Assembly (NCBI GenBank): GCA_004213175.1
Contig: SHAT01000019.1
Span: 1 to 36,294 of the forward strand
Reading direction: 5' to 3'
DNA length: 36,294 bases
Source: Pseudomonadota bacterium
Lineage (GTDB): Bacteria; SAR324; NAC60-12
Below the pieces are notes generated by a model. That model was not told where the DNA came from. It did not search any database and was given only the letters and a program-made list of their open reading frames with translations. How positions within the stretch are numbered: the first letter of the stretch is position 1; every line of letters starts with the position of its first letter. Shown here piece after piece: positions 16,094 to 24,049 of this stretch. The position numbers and the translations under genes were made by a program.

Positions 16094-17350
16094 TCAGCGA
16101 AGTTTGAAAAAAATAATTAACGTAACCACGAACAGCCAAATAGACTTAAGGTGCATATGCCATATTACTCGGCTGTTAACCTCCTGCGGAGTTAACAACT
16201 TGTTTTCTTCAGGAACAGGGTCAATTCCTAATTTATTTTGCAAAATTAACCAAACTGAAACAATATCCTGTTTCTTTTCAGAATAGGTCCAGAGGCGTTG
16301 CAGATGATGATGATACGGTGAACGTAAAAAAAAGCGGTAGCGCTCTGCTTTGTCGCGACCTTCCTTCCACATTATGAACTTAAAAAACGTTCGCTGAATG
16401 ATAGAAGAAAGTACTGAAAAAACAAAAACTCCACCAACTATCGGTAAAAATAATTCAGCTTTTACAAAAATAAACATGGCCGAAACCATGCTACCTAATG
16501 CAAGTGCTCCTAGGTCACCCATGTAAATCAAAGCCGGGGGGGAATTATACTTGAGAAAAGCGACACCTGCGCTAAGAACTAATGCCGAGATCACTGCCAG
16601 TTCTTTAATATCATGAGATAGACTTGGGATTTTTAGCTTCACCGCTAATTCCGGATCTCCACTTATGTAAGCAACAAGTCCGACGAACATGGTACAGGTC
16701 ATCAGAGGAACAGTCGCCAGTGAGTCCATACCATCTGTCAGGTTGACTGCATTTGCACCACCAACAATGATGAGAGTCATGAATGGAATAAACAGATATT
16801 TTGGTAAGTACGGATACGCATTTTTGAGTGGCACCAGCGGTACAACCAAATGTCCATCAATGTCGACAAACAAATATAATCCCGTTACAACCAGCAGAGA
16901 AACGGCAAATTGAGCTACAAGTCTCCAGCGTCCACTTATTCCATCTGCTTTTTCACTGTATGGTTTTCTGGCTTCATGTCCAGACTCCACCCGTCGTTTG
17001 CTGAGGACTTTTGCCACATCGTCAAGTGCACCGATAATTCCAAAAGAGAGCAGTATCACCAAAAGTGCAACAACGTATTGGTTTAAATTACACCAGAGTA
17101 CTGCACCAAAAACTATCCCAACGATCAAGACCCCACCGCCCATTATGGGAGGTGCGCCTGTGTAGGGCTTTGTTTCAGCAGGAGCTGTAATAAAGTCTGA
17201 TGTAATTCCCTTTTTTCTGAATGCTCGAATGACCTTCGGCATTACCCATAAAATCAGAATGTAGGCTGTTAAAAATGCCATTCCACCTCGGAAAACGACA
17301 GATTTAAAAACCTGATATTGCCAAATTGAGTGCAGTAGTGCTGCCAGCAT
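16094..17350 (-). CDS. mraY: phospho-N-acetylmuramoyl-pentapeptide transferase, with C-terminal insertion
   Basis: MraY transfers phospho-MurNAc-pentapeptide to undecaprenyl phosphate, making lipid I at the inner membrane. Catalytic blocks are intact: GALDDVAKVLSKRR (Asp-Asp), NAVNLTDGMDSLA, LKYNSPPALIYMGDLGALALG (Asn and Asp) and the triple His in RSPYHHHLQ. It is multi-pass. At 418 residues it is about 50-60 longer than the E. coli enzyme. Most of the extra is a roughly 35-residue polar stretch between the HHH block and the last helix (around SEKKQDIVSVW to LTPQEVNSRV). It sits 7 bases after frr, away from other mur genes. Confidence 0.93.
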   Translation of the reverse strand: MLAALLHSIWQYQVFKSVVFRGGMAFLTAYILILWVMPKVIRAFRKKGITSDFITAPAETKPYTGAPPIMGGGVLIVGIVFGAVLWCNLNQYVVALLVILLSFGIIGALDDVAKVLSKRRVESGHEARKPYSEKADGISGRWRLVAQFAVSLLVVTGLYLFVDIDGHLVVPLVPLKNAYPYLPKYLFIPFMTLIIVGGANAVNLTDGMDSLATVPLMTCTMFVGLVAYISGDPELAVKLKIPSLSHDIKELAVISALVLSAGVAFLKYNSPPALIYMGDLGALALGSMVSAMFIFVKAELFLPIVGGVFVFSVLSSIIQRTFFKFIMWKEGRDKAERYRFFLRSPYHHHLQRLWTYSEKKQDIVSVWLILQNKLGIDPVPEENKLLTPQEVNSRVIWHMHLKSIWLFVVTLIIFFKLR

Positions 17351-17357
17351 TTAAGTC

Positions 17358-17927
17358 CTAAAGCGTCATAAGTTCTTTTTCCTTCGTGGCCACTAACTCA
17401 TCCACCAGATCTGTATGCTGATCTGTTACTTTTTGGACGTGTTCCTGAGCAACTTTTTCTTCATCTTGAGAGATAAACTTATCTTTTTCCATCTGTTTCA
17501 GATTGTCATTCCCGTCTCTGCGTACATTACGTATAGCAATTTTAGTGTCTTCTCCAATTTTTTTAATCTGCTTGACATAATCTTTTCGTCTTTCTTCAGT
17601 GAAAGGGGGAGTAACTGCACGGATGAGATTACCGTCATTAGAGATACTGAAACCTAAATTTGCCGCTTGTAAACTGCGTTCAACTTCCTTAAGCATATTT
17701 TTTTCCCAGGGACTGATCACCAGCATCTGAGGTTCAGGTGTTGAGATGTTTGCTATCTGATTGATTGGAGTTGGGTTCCCGTAATAATCTACCTTGACGG
17801 CTTCCAGCATTGTATGAGATACACGCCCTGCATGGATGCCGCTGAGATCCTGTTTCAGATTCTCAATGGTGAGATCCATTTTGTGATTAACAATTTCTTC
17901 AACTTCCTGTGTATCTTCCAGTGTCAT
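17358..17927 (-). CDS. frr: ribosome recycling factor
   Basis: RRF splits post-termination ribosomes together with EF-G. The 189 residues show the helical domain I blocks DLSGIHAGRVSHTMLEAVKVDYYG (split here: LSGIHAGR and VKVDYYGNPTPI), the domain II block PEPQMLVISPWEK, and ERRKDYVKQIKKIGEDTKIA with the RNVRRDGND signature. The length is slightly above the usual 185. The start is ATG at 17927, nine bases after the pyrH stop. It belongs to the conserved rpsB-tsf-pyrH-frr order. Confidence 0.96.
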   Translation of the reverse strand: MTLEDTQEVEEIVNHKMDLTIENLKQDLSGIHAGRVSHTMLEAVKVDYYGNPTPINQIANISTPEPQMLVISPWEKNMLKEVERSLQAANLGFSISNDGNLIRAVTPPFTEERRKDYVKQIKKIGEDTKIAIRNVRRDGNDNLKQMEKDKFISQDEEKVAQEHVQKVTDQHTDLVDELVATKEKELMTL

Positions 17928-17936
17928 ATTTCTCTT

Positions 17937-18647
17937 TTAGCTGATCAGGGTTCCAATTGTTTCACCACACACTGCCTTGAGGATGGAATCAATTTCGCGA
18001 TAGTCAAGCACTAGGATGGGGAGTTGATTGTCCCGGCAAAAAGCAATGGCGGTTGAATCCATTACCTTCAGATTTTTATTTAGCACTTCGTCATAATTTA
18101 ATTCTTTATAAATTACTGCATCAGAGTTAAGTATTGGGTCTTTGTCGTACACTCCATTGGTTTTGGTGGCTTTGATCACAATTTCAGCACCAACTTCCGA
18201 GGCACGTAAAACTGCTGCTGTGTCAGTAGTAAAAAATGGATTTCCTGTTCCTGCTGCAAATATCACCACCCTCTTTTTTTTTAGGTGGCGATCTGCTCTG
18301 CGCTTAATATATGGTTCTGCAATAGCATTTAGTTCAACTGCAGATAAGACACGGGTTAAAACTCCACGCTGTTCTAGTATTTCCTGAAGGCAGATACTGT
18401 TGATCACAGTGGCCAACATTCCCATGTGATCTCCTGCTACTCGGCCGACGTTACCTTCTGCAGATTTTGATCCACGGAAAATGTTACCTCCACCAACAAC
18501 AATCCCTACTTCCACTCCAAGATTGTGAACTGCTACAACACTTTCGGCAAGATTTCGGATAGTATTGTACTCAAATCCAGTTCCTTGCTCTCCCCCGAGA
18601 GTTTCCCCGCTTAATTTTAGTAGAATCCTTTTGAATTTGGGGGTCAT
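17937..18647 (-). CDS. pyrH: uridylate kinase (UMP kinase)
   Basis: PyrH phosphorylates UMP to UDP as a hexamer, normally under GTP and UTP control. Visible blocks are ILLKLSGETLGG, VGIVVGGGNIFRG, ADHMGMLATVIN as DHMGMLATVIN, FAAGTGNPFFTTDTAA and KATKTNGVYDKDP, all diagnostic. I use ATG 18647 (MTPKFKRILLKLSGE), giving 236 residues. A start at 18677 would add ten atypical residues and overlap tsf by 20 bases. A nine-A tract lies in the codons for HLKKKRVV. Confidence 0.95.
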   Translation of the reverse strand: MTPKFKRILLKLSGETLGGEQGTGFEYNTIRNLAESVVAVHNLGVEVGIVVGGGNIFRGSKSAEGNVGRVAGDHMGMLATVINSICLQEILEQRGVLTRVLSAVELNAIAEPYIKRRADRHLKKKRVVIFAAGTGNPFFTTDTAAVLRASEVGAEIVIKATKTNGVYDKDPILNSDAVIYKELNYDEVLNKNLKVMDSTAIAFCRDNQLPILVLDYREIDSILKAVCGETIGTLIS

Positions 18648-18657
18648 AGTCTTAGGT

Positions 18658-19512
18658 TTAAAACTGATATTTTTCAAAAGTATTGAAATTTATATTCACA
18701 CCAAGTTCCTTTGCCGTTTTATTAACCAGATTACTTACTGTAATTTGAGGGTCTTTTACAAAGGGTTGACTTTCCACACACACTTCTTTGAGGAACTTAT
18801 TCAAACGGCCTTCGATCATTTTTTCTATGATATTATCGGGTTTTCCAGATTCACGTGCCTGTGCGATAAAGATATCTTTTTCTTTTTCCAACACTTCGCT
18901 TGAAACCTGATCAGCTTTCACTGCTTCTGCAGGAAAGGCGGCAATATGCATGGAAATATCACGTGCCAATGTTTCCAGGCGAATATCATCACAAGGCTGA
19001 TCAGTTTCCAAAGGAACCGCTACCCCAATTTTTCCGTTGTTGTGGATATATCCACCGATGATACCATTGCTGATTTCTATTTTTTTACAGTTTAGAATTT
19101 GCATATTCTCTCCTAACTCAGCAATTATTCCTGTCAGCAAAGCCTCCACATCTCCTTCGCCTTTAACTAATGTCTGTTCCAGCAGGTTGTTCACACCCTT
19201 CTCACAGATTTGATTTGCAAGTTGATTGGTGAACGTCAGGAATTTTTCGTTTCTTGCTACAAAATCAGTTTCACAGGCTACTTTTACTAAACCAGCGCTT
19301 TTGCTATCCACACTGGTTGAAAAGCTGACGGCACCTTCACTTGTTTCTCGGGAGGATTTTTTTAAAGCTTTGGCCTGACCCTTTTTGCGAAGGTAATCCT
19401 GCGCGGCTTCGATATCTCCATTTGTTTCTACAAGGGCTTTCTTGCAATCCATCATTGCTACCCCGGTTATTTCTCTTAAATTTTTTACTGTGGACGCTGT
19501 GATCATTACCAT
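18658..19512 (-). CDS. tsf: elongation factor Ts
   Basis: EF-Ts recycles EF-Tu by releasing GDP. The N-terminal UBA-like domain is seen in TVKNLREITGVAMMDCKKAL. The core has VACETDFVARNEKF, the EF-Tu contact motif, and YIHNNGKIGVAV, followed by the C-terminal dimerisation module ending in QFVK-like sequence (SQPFVKDPQITV). At 284 residues it matches the E. coli-type length. An ATG two codons after the first is an equal start option. It lies 89 bases after rpsB, across a hairpin. Confidence 0.96.
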   Translation of the reverse strand: MVMITASTVKNLREITGVAMMDCKKALVETNGDIEAAQDYLRKKGQAKALKKSSRETSEGAVSFSTSVDSKSAGLVKVACETDFVARNEKFLTFTNQLANQICEKGVNNLLEQTLVKGEGDVEALLTGIIAELGENMQILNCKKIEISNGIIGGYIHNNGKIGVAVPLETDQPCDDIRLETLARDISMHIAAFPAEAVKADQVSSEVLEKEKDIFIAQARESGKPDNIIEKMIEGRLNKFLKEVCVESQPFVKDPQITVSNLVNKTAKELGVNINFNTFEKYQF

Positions 19513-19551
19513 CTAATTTGTTCCCAATTGCTTTATTTGTTTTAATGTAGA

Positions 19552-19580
19552 TTCCGGAAATACAAAATGTAAATCCGGAA
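19552..19580 (-). promoter_or_regulatory. hairpin between rpsB and tsf
   Basis: TTCCGGA (19552-19558) and TCCGGAA (19574-19580) form a 7-bp stem, with an inner TAC/GTA pairing in the loop. No T-run follows on the minus strand. It lies in the 89-base rpsB-tsf gap and may be an mRNA processing or partial attenuation site that uncouples S2 and EF-Ts levels. Confidence 0.4.
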
Positions 19581-19601
19581 AGTCTTCTCTGGGTGGGGTG
19601 T

Positions 19602-20738
19602 TTATTTTTCTGTCTCTGACTTTTTGTTTGTTTTTGTTGCAGTAGGCTTTTTTTCAACAGCTTTTTTTTCACTTGCTGTGTTTACCTTCTTATCTGCTAC
19701 TTTTACTTTAGTTTTGTTTTTTATAGTCGGAGATTTTTTCACTGCAGCTTTTACTTCAGCAGGCTTTTCTTTTCCTGATACAGGCTTTTCTTTTCCTGAT
19801 ACAGGCTTTTCTTTTCCTGATACAGGCTTTTCTTTTCCTGATACAGGCTTTTCTTTTCCTGATACAGGCTTAGCTTTTATTTCAGTAGGAGATTCTAACT
19901 TTTCAGAGTCTTTCTTTTCAGTTTTTACGGTTATAGGTATGGCTTTCCCCTCTTTACTAAATTCTTTTTTTCCAGCAGAATCAATTGTTGCAGTTTTTGC
20001 TTTTTTAGAAGGGACCTTTTCAGCCGGAGAAGGATCAATTCTGTTATGCTTACGAAGAGCTAAACCTTCCATGACTGCGTTCGAAATCACACCGGCATAC
20101 AATGCTACTGCACGGGGTGAATCATCATTGCCAGGAATCATGAAATCGATTCCGGTTGGGTCACAATTTGTATCAGAGACACCAACAACTGATATCCCCA
20201 ATTTTTGTGCTTCTTTCAGGGCAAGCTGTTCTTTGTGGCAATCTGTAATAAACAATATTGACGGAATGCTTTTCATATTCCGTACTCCTCCGAGTGAACG
20301 TGTCAGTTTCACACGTTTACGTTCCATTAACAAAGCTTCTTTTTTGATAATACCTTCGTAATTTCCGTCCTCTCCAGCAATTTCTTCAAAAGATTTCATG
20401 CGAGCAATGGACTGCTTGACTGTACCAAAGTTAGTCAGTAAACCTCCAAGCCAGCGGAAATTGATGTAGGGACAACCACAACGGTCAGCTTCTTCTTTGA
20501 CAATGCGTTGGATCTGAGTCTTTGTGCCGACAAAAAGGGGGACACGGCCTTCTTCTGCTGACGCCTTCACATACTCATATGCCTCTTTAAGTTTTGTTAA
20601 AGTCTGGCGCAGATCGATTACGTGAATTCCGTTTTTTATACCGTAGATGTAAGGTGACATCTTAGGATGCCAACGTTTTGTCTGGTGTCCAAAATGGACT
20701 CCAGCTTCTAAAAATTGCTTCATTGATATGACAGCCAT
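19602..20738 (-). CDS. rpsB: 30S ribosomal protein S2 with long Lys-rich C-terminal extension
   Basis: S2 binds the 30S neck and helps recruit S1. Residues 1-230 are a normal S2: MKQFLEAGVHFGHQTKRW, DLRQTLTKLKEAY, FVGTKTQIQ, YINFRWLGGLLTNF, and CDPTGIDFMIPGNDDSPRA. Residues 231-378 are an added, presumably disordered tail rich in Lys, Ser, Pro, Ala and Glu, including five tandem copies of a seven-residue unit containing KPVSGKE. The usual S2 length is about 230-260. The ATG has a strong AAGGAGA ribosome site. It heads the rpsB-tsf-pyrH-frr run. Confidence 0.95.
   Translation of the reverse strand: MAVISMKQFLEAGVHFGHQTKRWHPKMSPYIYGIKNGIHVIDLRQTLTKLKEAYEYVKASAEEGRVPLFVGTKTQIQRIVKEEADRCGCPYINFRWLGGLLTNFGTVKQSIARMKSFEEIAGEDGNYEGIIKKEALLMERKRVKLTRSLGGVRNMKSIPSILFITDCHKEQLALKEAQKLGISVVGVSDTNCDPTGIDFMIPGNDDSPRAVALYAGVISNAVMEGLALRKHNRIDPSPAEKVPSKKAKTATIDSAGKKEFSKEGKAIPITVKTEKKDSEKLESPTEIKAKPVSGKEKPVSGKEKPVSGKEKPVSGKEKPVSGKEKPAEVKAAVKKSPTIKNKTKVKVADKKVNTASEKKAVEKKPTATKTNKKSETEK
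19760..19864 (-). repeat. five perfect 21-bp tandem repeats inside rpsB
   Basis: The unit, read on the plus strand, is CAGGCTTTTCTTTTCCTGATA, 21 bases. Five identical copies run from 19760 to 19864 and are followed by a partial sixth. Each encodes seven residues (KPVSGKE register), so gain or loss of units keeps the S2 frame. Identity at every base, including third positions, points to recent expansion or gene conversion. Confidence 0.9.
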
Positions 20739-20742
20739 AAAA

Positions 20743-20749
20743 TCTCCTT
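20743..20749 (-). promoter_or_regulatory. strong ribosome binding site of rpsB
   Basis: On the minus strand AAGGAGA ends four bases before the ATG at 20738. It is the best Shine-Dalgarno in the window, consistent with heavy S2 translation; several other genes here have weak sites. Confidence 0.65.
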
Positions 20750-20950
20750 GTAATGGCTTGATTAAGTGCCCGCGGGATGAGATCGGACTAACTAGCTATG
20801 AGTTAATCATAAAGAAACGGGTCTGTTGTCTTCATCCCTTGACAAACAAGTCTCCACTTCTCTTTAATGAATAAAGAAATTAAACCTATATTTATAGTCA
20901 ATCTTCTGGTAGTTTACAAGATTATTTTCAAAAATATAGCAGAAATAGTA

Positions 20951-21427
20951 ATGATTGCTCAATCAGATTATCCTCTCCGCGATTTTCGTATTTCTTTGTA
21001 CCCTTCAGCAAAGGAAATAATGGGAATGGATTTTCTCTGTTTCATTTCTCCCTGGAATGAAAAAGATTACCGAGAAATGCAAAATCAGCCATCTTTTAAC
21101 AATTGGCTACTAAAAAATACAGATGACTGTGCTTTAGGTATGTTGGCATTTCAATCTATCCCTCCTGAACTGGAAATACTCAGGTTAGGAGTTCATCCAA
21201 ACTGGAGAAAACAAGGACTTGCAGAATTTTTGCTGACACATTTAGAAATATATGCTAAGACGGAAAAGATTGCGGCAATTTGGCTGGAAGTCCATGAGGA
21301 TAACAAATCTGCTATTTCATTATATAGGAAACTTAATTATAAAGAAATAGGTAGTCGAAATAATTATTTTTGGAATCCTCCAGGAGACGCACTTCTGTTA
21401 AAAAAATTACTGAAGCACGATGCTTGA
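20951..21427 (+). CDS. GNAT-family N-acetyltransferase (RimI-like)
   Basis: RimI-type enzymes acetylate protein N-termini, classically ribosomal protein S18, using acetyl-CoA. The core shows LRLGVHPNWRKQGLAEFLL, the acetyl-CoA pyrophosphate loop (Q/RxxGxA pattern), then LEVHEDNKSAISLYRKLNYKEIG and NNYFWNPPGDALLLKK, the RimI-like C-terminal block. The N-terminal FISPWNEKDYREM corresponds to the usual SPW motif. I use ATG 20951, giving 158 residues as in the family; an upstream in-frame ATG at 20867 would add 28 hydrophobic residues. Neither has a good ribosome site. It is divergent from rpsB and lies upstream of the DUF1611 gene. Confidence 0.8.
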   Translation: MIAQSDYPLRDFRISLYPSAKEIMGMDFLCFISPWNEKDYREMQNQPSFNNWLLKNTDDCALGMLAFQSIPPELEILRLGVHPNWRKQGLAEFLLTHLEIYAKTEKIAAIWLEVHEDNKSAISLYRKLNYKEIGSRNNYFWNPPGDALLLKKLLKHDA

Positions 21428-21495
21428 TTAATGGTATGGATTTAATGACCTGAAAAGCAGGAAACAACCAAAATTATTTAAATATTGGAGCACCA

Positions 21496-22629
21496 TTGAA
21501 AGAAGAGGCAATCATACTGACCAGCGGAAAATTTGATTCCCATAACGCAAAAACAGCATTTGGACTTGTCCGGAAATCAGAGCACTATGATATCCTTGCG
21601 GTCATTGATCAAAATACAGCAGGAAGAGATGCAGGAGAACTGGTTGACGGGAAAGCGTTTGAAATCCCTGTTCATGCGTCGATCAAAGAATTTCTCCGCT
21701 CACAAAGTTTAAAACATAATGCAACACCTGAAGAATGCGGACGTGGAGTTTACGCAATTATCGGGATTGCCACTGCAGGTGGCTTTATTCCAGATGATTT
21801 ACGTTTGGAATTGCTGGAAGCACTTTCCTGTGGTATGCATATCGTCAATGGTCTACACCACTATTTGAGTGATGATGCTGAAATTGTGAAGACTGCAAAG
21901 CAAAATTGCGCTGAACTCCTCGATATTCGAAAGCCTAAAAGCGCCAGGGATCATGTTTTCTGGACAGGTGATATTTTAAATGTGCGTGCACCAAGAATTG
22001 CCATGTTTGGGACAGATTGCGCTTTGGGGAAACGTACTTCCAGTATTTGGTTGAGAGATGCCTGTCGAGAGCATGGAATTCGTACCGAAATGATTTACAC
22101 TGGTCAGACTGGGAAACTGCAGGGAGGACGCTATGGATTTATTCTCGACTCTACACTCAATGATTTTGTCAGCGGTGAACTTGAGTATGCAATCATATGC
22201 TGTGACCAGAAGGAGAATCCAGATTTGATTTTACTCGAAGGGCAGTCCTCGTTACGGAACCCTTCCGGTCCATGCGGTTCGGAATACTTATGCAGTGCAT
22301 TAGTGAAAGGCGTGATCCTACAACATGCGCCGAAACAGAAATATTATCTGGCAGACGAAGATCGGAAACTTTGGCCGATGCCTCCGATTGAAGAGGAACT
22401 GGAATTGATTAGTCTTTATGGTGCTCAAACTTTGGCTGTGACACTGAACAGTTCAGAGCTAACTAAAACAGAACTGCAGACTGAACAAAAAAATCTGGAA
22501 GAAAGCTTGAGATTACCCGTGGTTTGTCCAAAAGAAGAAGGTATGGAAAGGCTTGTGCCTGTGGTGCTGGAATTCCTAAAGCTTGAGGCAGAAAAAACTA
22601 AAACTCTTAATGATTTCAACTTTTTTTAG
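21496..22629 (+). CDS. DUF1611-family protein (DgcN-like P-loop protein)
   Basis: The 377 residues fit DUF1611: an N-terminal Rossmann-like part and a C-terminal P-loop domain with MFGTDCALGKRTSS (about 170-183), YTGQTGKLQGGRYG and DLILLEGQSSLRNPSG. In some marine bacteria a relative, DgcN, works with the enolase-type DgcA in D-glutamate breakdown, probably as an N-acetyltransferase. No DgcA or other amino-acid gene lies nearby, so that role is only a possibility. The start is TTG 21496, supported by GGAG five bases upstream; no ATG occurs before the conserved sequence. It follows the GNAT gene by 68 bases. Confidence 0.8.
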   Translation: MKEEAIILTSGKFDSHNAKTAFGLVRKSEHYDILAVIDQNTAGRDAGELVDGKAFEIPVHASIKEFLRSQSLKHNATPEECGRGVYAIIGIATAGGFIPDDLRLELLEALSCGMHIVNGLHHYLSDDAEIVKTAKQNCAELLDIRKPKSARDHVFWTGDILNVRAPRIAMFGTDCALGKRTSSIWLRDACREHGIRTEMIYTGQTGKLQGGRYGFILDSTLNDFVSGELEYAIICCDQKENPDLILLEGQSSLRNPSGPCGSEYLCSALVKGVILQHAPKQKYYLADEDRKLWPMPPIEEELELISLYGAQTLAVTLNSSELTKTELQTEQKNLEESLRLPVVCPKEEGMERLVPVVLEFLKLEAEKTKTLNDFNFF

Positions 22630-22679
22630 TAGATATTTCCGCATCAAGGTCAATTGTTTTTTGACTTATTAAACTGCGT

Positions 22680-23198
22680 TTAATTCTCATTTAGTCTAGG
22701 CAGAATTTCTGCGAAATTACAAGGCAGACTACGGATATCTAGTTGTTCTGCGAGTATTTTGTCCCATCCGGTTCTGCATGCTCCAGAAGACCCCGGTAGG
22801 CAAAAAATATAGGTCCCGTTAGCAACTCCGGCTGTGACTCGTGATTGGATAGTAGAGGTGGAAATTTCCTCATAAGAAACTCTGCGGAACATTTCCCCGA
22901 ACCCTTCAATTAGTTTGTCAAATAAAGGTTTGGCTGCTTCAGGGGTACCGTCGCGTCCTGTGAGACCTGTACCTCCTGTGGTCAGGACAATGTCGACTGC
23001 CGGATCTACAATCCAGCGTGAAAGTACGGCGCGGATCTGGTAAATATCATCCGGAACAAAACACTTTTCTGAAAGAGTATGTCCTGCTTGAGTGAGTCTT
23101 TCCGCAAGAGTTTTCCCAGATGTGTCAGTCTCTGCTGTACGGGTATCGGAGACTACGAGGACCGATATTCTCAAAGGAAGAAAATCAGTTTCTTTCAT
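22680..23198 (-). CDS. moaB: molybdenum cofactor biosynthesis protein MoaB/MogA family
   Basis: This family adenylates molybdopterin before molybdenum insertion. Visible are ISVLVVSDTRT near the N-terminus, the nucleotide-site block VLTTGGTGLTGRDGTPEA, the SRVTAGVANGTYIFCLPGSSGAC stretch (as RVTAGVANGTYIF and LPGSSGACRTGWD) and the C-terminal helix. At 172 residues it is MoaB length rather than the two-domain Cnx1/MoeA form. No other moa or moe gene lies in the window. It is convergent with DUF1611 (50 bases) and divergent from nth. Confidence 0.9.
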   Translation of the reverse strand: MKETDFLPLRISVLVVSDTRTAETDTSGKTLAERLTQAGHTLSEKCFVPDDIYQIRAVLSRWIVDPAVDIVLTTGGTGLTGRDGTPEAAKPLFDKLIEGFGEMFRRVSYEEISTSTIQSRVTAGVANGTYIFCLPGSSGACRTGWDKILAEQLDIRSLPCNFAEILPRLNEN

Positions 23199-23300
23199 AA
23201 ATGGCAGATGCTGCTGGGTTTAAAGTCATAAATTGTGGATAATTTTATTTTTTTGAAATTCTTATTAAACTGCTGACTATTGTCATTTATTTTGCTCTAT

Positions 23301-23329
23301 TTGTCAATTTAACTCATGAGCGGCATATT
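23301..23329 (+). promoter_or_regulatory. candidate promoter of nth
   Basis: TTGTCA (23301-23306, 5/6 of the -35) and CATATT (23324-23329, 4/6 of the -10) with a 17-base spacer, about 40 bases upstream of the nth ATG. The -10 is weak, so this is a candidate only. Confidence 0.3.
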
Positions 23330-23370
23330 TTAATCTACTTAAATTTAAACTTACATAAAATAATCTGTTG

Positions 23371-23994
23371 ATGAAAAACACAAAGGTTGAGAGTTTATTC
23401 CGGAAACTAAGCAATTCAATTCCAAAAGCGGAAACTGAGCTTTTCTACCGCAATACGTTTGAGTTGCTGATCGCTGTAATTCTCAGTGCGCAAGCCACCG
23501 ATATTTCGGTGAATAAGGTTACTCCGAAATTGTTTGCCGCATTTCCAACACCGGAAAAGATGTATGAAGCAGGGGCAGAAAAAGTATTGTCGTACATCAG
23601 GAGTATCGGACTTGCGCCAACCAAATCAAAAAATATTGTAACAGCCTGCGCTCAACTTATAGAAAATCACGCATCTAAGGTCCCGGGAAGCAGAGAGCAA
23701 TTGGAAGCGCTCGCTGGAGTGGGACGCAAAACAGCAAATGTTATTTTAAACACTGCTTTCGGGCAGCCTGTAATTGCTGTAGATACTCATATTTTCCGCA
23801 TTTCTAACAGAACGGGACTTGCACCAGGAAATACAGTTTTGCAGGTTGAAGAAAATTTGATGAAGGCAGTTCCTGAAAAATGGAAAAAAGACGCGCACCA
23901 TTTGTTGATTCTGCATGGACGTTACGTATGCAAATCACGAAACCCTGACTGTGAGTGTTGCGTAATATTCAAAGAATGCAAAAAAACTGACTAA
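23371..23994 (+). CDS. nth: endonuclease III
   Basis: Nth is a bifunctional DNA glycosylase/AP lyase that removes oxidised pyrimidines. The helix-hairpin-helix is LEALAGVGRKTANVI with catalytic Lys120, and the catalytic Asp138 is in AVDTH. The C-terminal [4Fe-4S] ligands are Cys187, Cys194, Cys197 and Cys203 (Cx6Cx2Cx5C). All these numbers coincide with E. coli Nth when the ATG at 23371 is used, giving 207 residues; a TTG one codon upstream is less likely. It stands alone, divergent from moaB. Confidence 0.96.
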   Translation: MKNTKVESLFRKLSNSIPKAETELFYRNTFELLIAVILSAQATDISVNKVTPKLFAAFPTPEKMYEAGAEKVLSYIRSIGLAPTKSKNIVTACAQLIENHASKVPGSREQLEALAGVGRKTANVILNTAFGQPVIAVDTHIFRISNRTGLAPGNTVLQVEENLMKAVPEKWKKDAHHLLILHGRYVCKSRNPDCECCVIFKECKKTD

Positions 23995-24049
23995 ACAGTT
24001 CCAAAAATATTGGTTAACAATTTTTTTTTACAACTATTGTAACCTAAAT

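Noticed and set aside
19624-20361. A 245-codon plus-strand frame antisense to rpsB with DTGFSFP repeats
   Set aside because: Its length comes from the rpsB repeats read backwards; S2 on the minus strand is certain and has the strong ribosome site.
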